A stretch of DNA of 64,000 nt, from positions 5,776,001 through 5,840,000 of the forward strand of contig OX335665.1 of the NCBI GenBank assembly GCA_946894095.1. Direction: 5' to 3'. Made by a program: the position numbers and the translations under genes. Positions within the stretch are counted from its first letter, which is position 1; every line of letters begins with the position of its first letter. Shown in pieces: positions 52,091 through 61,134 of the stretch. The DNA comes from Incurvaria masculella. Its lineage: Eukaryota; Arthropoda; Insecta; Lepidoptera; Incurvariidae. The notes under the pieces are model-generated. The model was not told the DNA's origin. It was given only the letters and a program-made list of their open reading frames with translations, and did not search any database.

Positions 52091-52530
52091 AAAAAACACG
52101 CTTTTATAGCTAACCGAACTAAAAATTAAAAAATATTTTTTTATTTTAAAGAGTTTATATTACAGTAGTAGAAGATCGAACAATCAATCAGAATTTATCA
52201 CCTCAAAATAAAATTATAATAAAGTTTAAGTTATTAACAAAATAATTCAATTCAGAGTAAAAAGCGTGGGGTGCATTTTACTACTTTTCATAACTCTCCT
52301 CTCATAGATAGTTGCAATAGAATGATTGTTACATTTACTTTATCATGCACCCCACGCGTTTTACTCTGAATTGAATTATTTTGTTAATAACTTAAACTTT
52401 ATTATAATTTTATTTTGAGGTGATAAATTCTGATTGATTGTTCGATCTTCTACTACTGTAATATAAACTCTTTAAAATTAAAAATTATTTTATATTTTTT
52501 AGTTCGGTTAGCTATAAAAGCGTGTTTTTT
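52091..52530. repeat. Long inverted repeat, 185-bp arms, 70-nt loop
   Basis: The left arm 52091-52275 starts 'aaaaaacacgcttttatagc' and ends 'gcgtggggtgca'. The right arm 52346-52530 starts 'tgcaccccacgc' and ends 'gctataaaagcgtgtttttt'. The arms are complementary apart from a few bases in an AT tract (about 52120-52145) and one near 52263. Confidence 0.93.
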
Positions 52531-52594
52531 TGTTTTTTTAAACTATTATTTTTTTCATTTATTTCGCATTCAAACAGTCACACATTCAAATGTA

Positions 52595-52903
52595 AGTAGT
52601 AAAACGTGTATGGGGTTTGACGTTTTTACGTAACTGCGACGTTTCGTAAATTGTCGTTTATGGAACTCCGAAATTACGTGAAAACGTCAAACTCTATACA
52701 AGTTTTTACTAGATATTTCGTGGTTTTCCTTCAAGCTGTCAAATTAAAACTCGGAATTCCGATTTGTATGAAAACGGGAAGTCGGCGTAAACAGCAACGT
52801 CAATTTAATGACGGCGACGCCGCGACGGTGAGTAAGCTGTCAAATCAAACTCTGACTTGCAAACGTTAGTTCGCGCGCTCTTCAATTTATCCATACATTT
52901 GCA
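52595..52903. mobile_element. MITE family G, copy 4
   Basis: Contains 'tttttactagatattt', 'ttccttcaagctgtcaaatt' and 'cggtgagtaagctgtcaaat'. The terminal repeat is missing on the right. Confidence 0.78.
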
Positions 52904-53127
52904 AAGTTTTTTATTTCCTCCATTAGATGTATATTACCCACTCGGATTCGTTAATTTTTTTTTCCTATCGGTTCGATTACTTCTGGCGAAGAAGAGCCGA
53001 CAAGAAACTTCGTCAGGTTGATCATTGTATTTTTTTTTCCATTGATACTTACAAACTAGTTTACAGTGATTGATTGATCACTACTGCTCACAAAGAACAT
53101 TATTATAAGAACATTTAGGTGACATCT

Positions 53128-53512
53128 TATTTAGGTGACAACTGGGACTAGGGGCTCTGAGTGGTCAGTCTGAGCACTCACCTAAATTGGCGTTTACGGC
53201 AAACCGATCGGCTGGCGTTTTCAAATGTATGGAGAAATTGAAGAGCGCGCGCAGTGGGCGTTAAGCGAACTACCATTTGCGCGTCCGAGTTTGATTTAAC
53301 ATCTTACTCAACGTTGCCGTAAATACGTCGACGTTGCCGTTTACGTCGACCCCGCGTTTTCATACAAATCGGAAGTCCGAGTTTGACTTTGACAGCTTGA
53401 AAAAGTAAAACCACAGAATAGGTATCTAGTAAAAACTTGTATGGAGTTTGACGTTTTTACGGAACTTCGAAGTTACGTAAACGCCAATTTAGGTGAGAAC
53501 TGAGACTACCGG
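53128..53512. mobile_element. MITE family G, copy 5 plus adjoining end
   Basis: A leading end (53128-53165, 'taggtgacaactgggactag') is followed by a complete unit 53172-53512, from 'cacctaaattggcgtttacg' to 'cgccaatttaggtgagaact'. Confidence 0.8.
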
Positions 53513-53804
53513 CTCTGGCTGTAATTCGCGCGAGCGACGTCTCGTGGCGTCGCAGACGCTACGTCACGTATTGACACATCAAATGTAAAGACACATCGCG
53601 TATTGACAAACGCCACCGTACAATGCACGCGCGAGAATGGCCGCCATTGCGTCACCCCGCCGTCCCGGCCAGCGACCCGATAGACGAAAACAGCGAAAAC
53701 GAAAGTGATAAAGCACAGTCGGCGGCTGCCATGAGGCATACTCTTCCTGGCCGGAGTGCTGTGGATGGCCAATGGAAATGTCAGCTGTGGAATGAGTTCG
53801 TTCT
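53513..53804 (+). other. GC-rich unassigned block with a 77-codon frame
   Basis: ATG at 53623 opens a frame containing SDPIDENSENESDKAQSAAA that runs into MITE E (stop at 53854-53856). The upstream part is CpG-rich with repeated 'cgtattgaca'. It could be a host exon, a promoter or 5' leader, or chance. No family is recognised. A GTAAGA donor at 53821 lies in the MITE end. Confidence 0.25.
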
Positions 53805-54046
53805 GGGGGCCCATTCAGGTAAGATTGAGTCCGAGTACGGGAGTGTGTTAACCTAAAAATAGCTGGGAAAATTAGTATTATTTAAATAACGCAACTGTTG
53901 TTAGACTTCCAAAGTATTTACTGGGACAAACCAGATTTTTACCAAACTAAAATGATGTTCAAGAAGTGTGGAAACATGAACTATTTAAAAAAGTGAGTTG
54001 ATATTTAGTGACGAATTCGAACTCACTCTTACCTGAATGGGCTCCC
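53805..54046. mobile_element. MITE family E, copy 3
   Basis: Ends 'gggggcccattcaggtaaga' and 'cactcttacctgaatgggct'. Inverted relative to 2335-2576, complete. Confidence 0.88.
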
Positions 54047-54162
54047 TGCGATTAGTTATCTGCGATTATTATATGTGCGTCGTACCTATCGGTAGATACA
54101 TTATTGGAACTATGTACCTACTTAGAACTAATTACCAGTGTTATCTCACTCACTACATCACT

Positions 54163-54462
54163 GCATAGTATAAAACAAAGTCGCTTTCTCTGTCCCTATG
54201 TCCCAATGTATGCTTAAATCTTTAAAACTACGCAACGGATTTTGATGCGGTTTTTTTTAATAGATAGAGTGATTGAAAAGGAAGGTTTATATGTATAATA
54301 ACGTCCATTAAATAGAGGGGGAAATACTGTTATTTTTAAGGTTTCTAATGTGATGTCGTAAATTATTACATTTTTTCCGCTTACATTGCAAACGCAGCCT
54401 GAAGTTGACCAGCCCGAAATCAGTCAAAAACGACATTGGAGCCGGGTACCTCAGCTAGTTGT
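54163..54462 (+). mobile_element. Helitron-like repeat, 3' portion
   Basis: 'agtataaaacaaagtcgctt', 'ctttaaaactacgcaacgga' and 'aatagatagagtgattgaaa' belong to a repeat I know to be abundant in Lepidoptera. It ends 'gtacctcagctag' before T, fitting a CTAG Helitron 3' end. No RepHel coding sequence. Assignment is from memory of the family type. Confidence 0.5.
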
Positions 54463-54664
54463 TTTATAAGATACGGTGATTTTTGGGGCATTTAACTGGA
54501 ATGTTAGTGCTAATGCTACTGGATTTTTTAAAAAATGCACACAAATTAAACCTTTCTGAAATAATTCTGTAGATTTTTTCATCAAAATCAATGTGCACTG
54601 AAATAAATAATTATTTTTAAATATTAATATTCAGCCATCCGTTTTTATAGGGTTCCATATCTGT

Positions 54665-54977
54665 GAGGGTTCCGTACCCAAAGGGTGCCAACGGAACCAT
54701 ATTACTAAGTCTCCGCTGTCCGTCCGTCCGTCCATCCTTATGTCACAGGGCTGTATCTCATGAACCGTAATAGGTAGGATGCTGAAATTTTCACAGAGTG
54801 TGTATTTATTTTGGCGCTATAATAAAAAATAGGTTAAATAAAAAAATATATAATTTAATTAATTATTTTTTTCATTATATTTAATTCATTTAAAATATAA
54901 ATTCTGGTGTTAAATCTTGTACGATGGTACGGAACCCTTCGTATGTGAGTCCGACTCGCACTTGGCCGGTTTTTGTA
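54665..54977 (+). repeat. Dispersed repeat family A, complete copy
   Basis: From 'gggttccgtacccaaagggt' (54678) to 'gcacttggccggtttttg', with a short (CCGT)n at 54716-54733 and an AT-rich insertion near 54840-54895. Confidence 0.82.
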
Positions 54978-55059
54978 AATATCTGTCTTAGTAGTGTTTA
55001 TGAAGTTTTCCAGTTTTGAAAAGTAATTATTACATCGACAAGAGCGCGGTCAGCGAGCA

Positions 55060-55200
55060 TGGGAGTGGAGACAGAAACTCGTTTGTATGGGCTTAGCCAC
55101 TTTTACATACAAAAATTGGAGCGCCGGCGAGTGAGTTCGCTTACGAATTAGCCCAATAGATGTTCTCGAGTTCCGACGACACGTAGGAACACATAAGATG
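55060..55200. repeat. Repeat family I, copy 3
   Basis: 'actcgtttgtatgggcttag', 'ttacatacaaaaattggagc' and 'ttccgacgacacgtaggaac' match copies 1 and 2. Confidence 0.72.
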
Positions 55201-55284
55201 TAAGTTTACTGCAAGATGACGTTGCCGTTTACGCCGACTCATCGTTTTTAGACAAATCTGTAGTCCGAGTTAGATTGAGTCCCG

Positions 55285-55455
55285 ATTGCAGACACGCCTG
55301 AGTTAATCAATGTTCAAAACACGTCACTTGTAGCAAATAATACTTTTAGTGAACCGCATGGAGTTCCTTCCATAATGTCCGTACAAAGTGGTGTGTTTAA
55401 CCATACGTTGACGTTGATTTTAATTTTTTGTCCTTTCGTACACTCGGCCCTTAGA
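55285..55455. mobile_element. MITE family H, copy 4
   Basis: Starts 'cccgattgcagacacg' and ends 'tcgtacactcggccctta', with a 12-bp insertion relative to 3924-4086. Confidence 0.78.
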
Positions 55456-55464
55456 GAGCTTTAA

Positions 55465-56321
55465 GGTGGCCCAACCCGGCGGGACTAACTCATTCGCGGG
55501 CACGGTACAAAACCGTGCTTTTGCGCTCTGGGACCTTCTCTGTTTCAAATAAAAAGACAGGCTCCGTGATGAGGAAGATGCAACATGTCCACAAAAAAGA
55601 CAATGTGCATAGTGTATGATTTGATAAGATTTACGAAAATTTTAATTACAAAACGACTTCACTGAGAAAACGGATGGTTAGCAAAACGTGATTTTCACTC
55701 TGCTAATGGTTATTTCATACCGAATACTCGTTTAAAATTAACAAAAAATCTCTGCTATTAATAACCGAGTCGATACGGTTATGGTAAAACTGTAAAAAAT
55801 TGCAATGCACTCTGCTAATCTAGCTGTTAAAACTGTAGATTTCAACTACCTAACGTATATAATAATAGCAGAATTTCTGTTAAAACTAACCGTATAAGCG
55901 TAACAGAGTTAGCACGGTTGCTATTAACAAATTATGCTGTAAGATGTATTGTAACCAATTTATTCGGTTGTAAATAACAATTATACGCTTGCATTTAACA
56001 GTTGCGTTTTCTCAGTGTTATAGCTAAAAGTAAACCACGACCGATTAAATAAGCTATGTCTGATGACTAATCTTTTTAAGATGTTCTTACTTTATCATTG
56101 CGTAATTCACCTCCAAAGTTATTGCATACAACGCGCGAAAAATTCGAACTTTTGGACCTAAAAACTTAGAAACCAAACACAATTTTACAATGCCAACGGT
56201 CATCAGACATCTAGTTCGATCAAATAAAGCTATTTTGAGCAAAATTTGAGATCTCTGACAAGAAATATGGGCGTGATCTTCTTTCCCCGTTTGTATGGGG
56301 AGTTGAGCGGGATGGCCCACC
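55465..56321 (+). mobile_element. MITE family B carrying an inserted TIR element
   Basis: TTAA at 55461-55464 and 56322-56325; ends GGTGGCCCAACCCGG and 'ggatggcccacc'. Interrupted at 55660-56017 by element N. A stretch of the consensus after the insert is also missing (between 'cacgaccg' and 'attaaataagct'). Confidence 0.9.
55660..56017. mobile_element. TIR element N (CACTG ends) nested in MITE B
   Basis: 358 bp with inverted ends CACTGAGAAAACG and CGTTTTCTCAGTG. The host sequence 'aaacgacttatagc' is split so that TT is present on both sides, giving an apparent 2-bp duplication. The interior repeats 'tctgctaat' and 'gctattaa' motifs in both orientations. Confidence 0.85.
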
Positions 56322-56325
56322 TTAA

Positions 56326-56940
56326 GAAGTAAGATCACGGAATAATGTGTGCAACATTTATGCCTTTGCACTTTTACGTAGCTTCGAAGTTCCATAAACG
56401 CCGATTTAGGTGAGATCTAGGACTGACCGTGCTGAAGCCAGAAGACACGCACGGAATGTTCCTGGTTCTGTGAACAGAGGCGTTTCTAGCCTGTTGCCAA
56501 TTCAGTGGCCGCTCAGCTAGACGTGGTGCCCAGTCGATGTTCAGTGAAAGGAGATGCTGCAAGCGTGTCCCCTTGGCCTCGGCAATCGAATGGTTGGCGC
56601 CTGACACACATACCGAAGTTGCGTCGTTTACTTTATATATTTATTGGCTTACTTACAGGATTGAATCACATTAATAAAGCAATAACACGTGTGCTTATGA
56701 AACATGCCACAAGTAGGAAGCACAAGTATGTGCTTGCACAATTTAAAAACAGAATACACATACAAACAACAAAACAAATGTAGCAAAGAAAATAATAATT
56801 TATAAGAACACAATGAGGAAATAACAAAAAGCGACAACCTATATTTGAGTGATTGGACAGGGGCAATAGAGACATTAAATCAAATTATATCAACTAACAA
56901 ACATACAGTCGAATAGAGAACCTCATCTTTTTTAAGTCGG
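56326..56940. other. Mixed spacer with family G end and an unassigned block
   Basis: A family G end lies at 56365-56428 ('cgtagcttcgaagttccata', 'atttaggtgagatctaggac'). 56430-56610 is GC-richer, with a 77-codon minus frame (56607-56374) of unknown nature. The remainder is A-rich. Confidence 0.45.
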
Positions 56941-56944
56941 TTAA

Positions 56945-57479
56945 GGTGGCCCAACCCGGCGGGACTAACTCATTCGCATGCACGGCACAGAATCGTGCTG
57001 TTGCGCTCTGGGACCTTCTCTGTTTCAAAGAAAAAGACGGGCTCCGTGATGAGGAAGATGCAACATTTCCACAAAAAAGACAATGTGCATAGTGTATGAT
57101 TTTGTAAGATTTACGAAAATTTTAATTACAAAACGACTTATAGCTAAAAGTAAACCACGACCGCTGTAGTAAAAATTCTAACAAAAACCAAATAGATTAT
57201 AAATTTTGATTAAATAAGCTACGTCTGGTGACTAATCTTTTAAAATGTTCTTACTTTATCATTACGTAATCCTCCTCCAAAGTTATTGTATAAAACGCGC
57301 GAAAAATTCGAACTTTCGGACCTTATAACTTAGAAACCAGACATTATTTTACAATGCCAATCAGACACCTAGTTCGATTAAATAAGCTATTTTGAGAAAA
57401 ATTTGGGATCTTTGACAAGAAATATGGGCGTGATCTTCTTTCCCCGTTTGTATGGGGAGTTGAGCGGGATGGCCCACCT
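56945..57479 (+). mobile_element. MITE family B, complete copy
   Basis: 535 bp, TTAA at 56941-56944 and 57480-57483; ends GGTGGCCCAACCCGG and 'gggatggcccacc'. Confidence 0.92.
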
Positions 57480-57756
57480 TAAAAATAAATTTAAGGCAGA
57501 AACAGGCCTAAAACCGTGAAAAAGAGCGCAAACTACAAGAGATTACAGAGTAAACCAAATCTGTATAAAATATATGCCCTACACTGATCTTACAACAAAA
57601 CATATAGTTTTAGATTTAATTAAAAAAAAAAGCGTATGTAAATAACTTCAAATTAAAATTGTCTTGAGAACCGCTCACCGTTTCGATAATATGAAACAAA
57701 TACTTTTAGTATAGATCATGTGACGAATTTTAATACTGACATACGCCACAGAATAT

Positions 57757-58170
57757 ATATTTTTTTATGCGACCTGACATGAATGGCTAATACCACACAA
57801 CTACCCTTATGATATTAGCCCAATACACTACATTCCCGAAGGAATTAGGTGCCATGCCAGGACCTTCCCTTTATGAGCACGGCTATATTGAACTGGATGA
57901 AAAACACGGACAATTTTTCATTGCCGCTTCGACCATCTTTCTTCCAATGCGATGGTACCAACCCGGGCGGGCTTAAACCCTACCACCTAGTAGGGGAAGG
58001 GGACCTAAAGTTTTACATGGATTCCGAACCATGGAGCAGCTCGCATTCGTGACGAAATGCACTTATCGAACTCGGAAAGAGAAAGACAGTGGTGCATGTC
58101 GGAATTGAACCCAGACCTCTGGTACGCTAGGCCAGTCCCCGCGCCACTAGGCTACGAGCCGCTCAATGTT
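57757..58170 (-). mobile_element. SINE family S, full-length tRNA-headed copy
   Basis: On the minus strand the head contains A box TAGCCTAGTGG (about 58142-58152) and B box GGTTCAATTCC (about 58100-58110) at tRNA-like spacing. It is followed by the common body and an A-rich tail at 57757-57768. It is the best example of this subfamily here and not a functional tRNA gene. Confidence 0.88.
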
Positions 58171-59139
58171 CCGTCATCCCACAGTTATGGGAAGACTGTT
58201 CGTAATCTTCGACGGAACTGAGAGAAATTCGTTCCGTGCTAGCCCTGCGGTGTTGTGATATGTATGTATGTATAATCGACCGTGAAGCAAGGACATATTA
58301 ATTGAAGAAAGAGCCCAGTAAAAAGAACTGCTTTACGAATATACTGCAAGGATGGACCCGAATCAGCAAATCATACCATTCGCGGGTATTGCGTCTACCA
58401 ATTTAACCAATTACCAATATGTTTGAATGTTCAATCTTTGCAGTCAATGTCCACAACGCAGATGAAGCGTTAAATAAATGTATGTAGGTATAATCTTAAA
58501 GACTGTGTTGGTAGGAGGCATTCATTACGGGACGAGGGACTGTAGGAGAATTCCAAATTACGGACATACGTACTTACATATACGGATCGTTTTTTATATG
58601 TATGGCCATTTCCTGGGTCTTGCTTCCGCCTTAATATTTCTTTGCAACTATCAAAATGAGAAAAAACATTACAATTTTACAAAAAATAACCATTTGTCAC
58701 TAGCCAACACATTGTGGATTATAAAGAACAACTTTATCATTGCAATTGTATTGTTGCTTTGTTTAGCGTGCGTGCTACGTTCTCTCGTTCGTACAATGAG
58801 ATAGCAAATGCAATCTGTGTCCTAGATATTAAAATGACCTAATGCTACTTGCTACACATAGTAGGTACAAAATGAACACGAACAAGCGGTCATCACATTT
58901 ATTTATGCATTTATATTTCTTTGCGTAATTGTATACAACTTGAGGCTTGATAAAAGTTTATTATTAAAAATCTGGTTATGGTGCTTTCTCTACAACACAC
59001 AAAATAAACAATTGTTGTTATTAATATTATATCTGCCTACAGAATGAATATCATAAAATAATATAATATTTATGATATAAAAAAAAACGAAAAACCATCG
59101 TTTTCTTTCATCTTGAATCTTACCCAATCGACCAACCTT
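58171..59139. other. No gene recognised
   Basis: AT-rich. A 108-codon + frame at 58478-58804 contains hydrophobic runs (IIAIVLLLCLACVLRSLV) but no domain or splice support; judged chance. Confidence 0.45.
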
Positions 59140-59248
59140 TGTACAGAGCGCATCACCCTCGCCACCACAGTAGGCATTGGCATTTCCAAGGTAAACGTAT
59201 GTGGGTCAAAGTTCAATGTGTGGCGTCTAGGGTGATGCCGTTTGTACA
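59140..59248. mobile_element. MITE family D, copy 3
   Basis: 109 bp; ends 'tgtacagagcgcatcaccct' and 'agggtgatgccgtttgtaca'. Inverted relative to 43675-43777. Confidence 0.82.
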
Positions 59249-59334
59249 TAATCAATCATCCATATAAATATTAATCTATTAAACTCACTCAAGAAACATG
59301 CAGAAATCGAAAAATATTTAACACAAAAAAATCT

Positions 59335-59431
59335 GGTATTTTGTATGGGGTCCCAATTGTAATTTTACCTATTTGTTGTGATAGCGGCACCATAAATACC
59401 ACACTCTGTGAAAATTTCAGCCTCCTACCTA
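59335..59431 (-). repeat. Dispersed repeat family A, partial copy
   Basis: 'ttttacctatttgttgtgat', 'cactctgtgaaaatttcagc' and 'ctcctacctatt', then cut at the border of the gypsy element. Confidence 0.75.
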
Positions 59432-59450
59432 TTTTTTTTTTTTTTTTTAT

Positions 59451-60468
59451 TGTTACACTTACTTTTACCCAGGAAGGAAATAAAATTTCATTTGATTGAG
59501 AAAAATGGTTTATTACAAGTGTCCTTACTTGACACGGCTAGCTCTGGTTCTAAGGCAGTATCACCCGAGACCTCTGGACACACAATATAAAGTCACGAAA
59601 ACACTTAGGGTCCTTTAGAAAATCGATGGGTTGGGCGCCTTTAATTTAATTGTCTGTTGAGGGTAGGTAGGTCACCGTCACTTTAAATTTGCAACACTTA
59701 GCTGGGGTCCGTTTGGTGTCTCCGTGTGGACCTCCGGATGGAAGGCCAGCTGAAGCGCCGTGCGATGTGGTGTGCGCTACCGTCGCAACGAGGCGTCGGG
59801 CGAGGCGTCGAGACGGATCTCGTTCCCGATGCCGGACGAGACGGCTGGGCGTGGGTGGCTACAGGCCACTCCTACGAACGGCCGCTCGCAACGTCGTCGC
59901 GATACGCTGCCCCGTACCAGACTCTGCGATCAAGATTTATGTGAGCCGGGGTTCAACGCCGTGAAGCGGCCCTATGATCGGCGAGGTTAGGTTAGGTGAT
60001 TAATGAAGTCCTTACCCACAGCTGTGGAGGATGTACGCTCGAAGCTACGAGGCTTCGAGTGAAATACAATCGTCGAATGACAATTAATGATAACAAAATT
60101 ATTATGTGAGGAAGCTCTCGTCGCCGCCGCTGAAGCAAAAAGACAAAACCCTCAATCTTCTGACGTTTTGTCGCTTGCGGCTAGCTTCCCGCAATCGACA
60201 CACGTTCTAATATATTATTCTTTTGACAAAGACAACTTTAAGATGTTTTGTTAACGGCATTAATAATCAAAAATTAAAAATTAAATTGTTAAAGTGTCTT
60301 TATGCTTTATTCTTTTATCTAAGCTATTGAGATATGAATAAACCCGATGCGACAAGCGAGGCACACTCTAGGTGACCGTACTTCGCTTGCGCGTACTTTA
60401 TTGTTAGCATATCTCGTAAATGGGAAAGAAATATTGTTACAGCAGATCTTTAGATCTGCTATGTAACA
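59451..60468 (-). repeat. Candidate gypsy 3' LTR (1018 bp)
   Basis: Bounded by TGTTAC at 59451 and GTAACA at 60463-60468, a typical LTR terminal pair, with a polypurine tract just outside. It holds a GC-rich block (59690-59970) and a 14-bp inverted repeat near its inner end (60441-60460, agcagatct/agatctgct). The partner LTR is outside the window, so this cannot be confirmed here. Confidence 0.55.
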
Positions 60469-60471
60469 ATA

Positions 60472-60481
60472 CCTCCTTCCT
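60472..60481 (-). promoter_or_regulatory. gypsy polypurine tract
   Basis: AGGAAGGAGG on the minus strand, three bases before the LTR start TGTTAC. Confidence 0.6.
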
Positions 60482-61134
60482 AAGAAAAGATGAATTTTCT
60501 CTCAAGGAAAAAATTCATCGGGACAATTACTCCGACAAACAAATGCAATGCAGAAATGAGTGGTATTTGCAGTTCAAGGTAGCCTTTTACTCTTTCATTC
60601 TTCCGCTTTCGTTCTTCTCATCTATCCTTCATCTTTTGATCGTGCCCTCTTTGGCTATAGTCGCTGAAGAAGTTTCATTTCGCTCTGTCTGGCTTAACCA
60701 CGTATTCGGTTAAGACGTACAACTACCTAAGCGATTTTTGCCTATGTGTATTGTGTGGGTCGATGAATGTCTAGCCTGCAAAATTCAGCCTGCCGCTGCG
60801 ATCCCCCCCCAAAGAAAACGTCGAAGCTAGGGACAGCGACAGAGTGTTATAAGCCACCTGGACTGAGAGGACAATAGCCTCCAGCCATGTGGTAATGGTA
60901 GTTAAGGCTTCTATATTTTAAGGTAGGTACTACACTAACCGCCTACCTGTAGACTATACGACAGACACCTAACCACTACGCTAGTACTAAAATAAATATA
61001 CCTAAACATCTCTGCTAAGATATCTTCTTGCCTTGTTTTTTATGTAATGTATTTAATATAATAAAAATGAAGTTAAAATTAATATTGAAACAAAATATAT
61101 GTATATATTTATATATATATTTTTTACTTAGTAT
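60482..61134. other. gypsy untranslated region between pol and the 3' LTR
   Basis: About 650 bp without a convincing ORF. AT-rich near 61000-61130. Confidence 0.5.

Noticed and set aside
58095..58155. Possible tRNA gene
   Set aside because: A and B boxes are present, but no cloverleaf or acceptor stem is evident; it is the head of a repeated SINE.
58478..58804. 108-codon hydrophobic + frame
   Set aside because: AT-rich chance frame; no conserved motif, promoter or splice evidence.
59689..59990. Three overlapping + frames in the GC-rich LTR block
   Set aside because: Open in several frames at once because of base composition; no recognisable motif.
60482..61134. Possible envelope gene downstream of gypsy pol
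   Set aside because: No ORF of adequate length and no signal peptide or membrane segment; treated as untranslated region.
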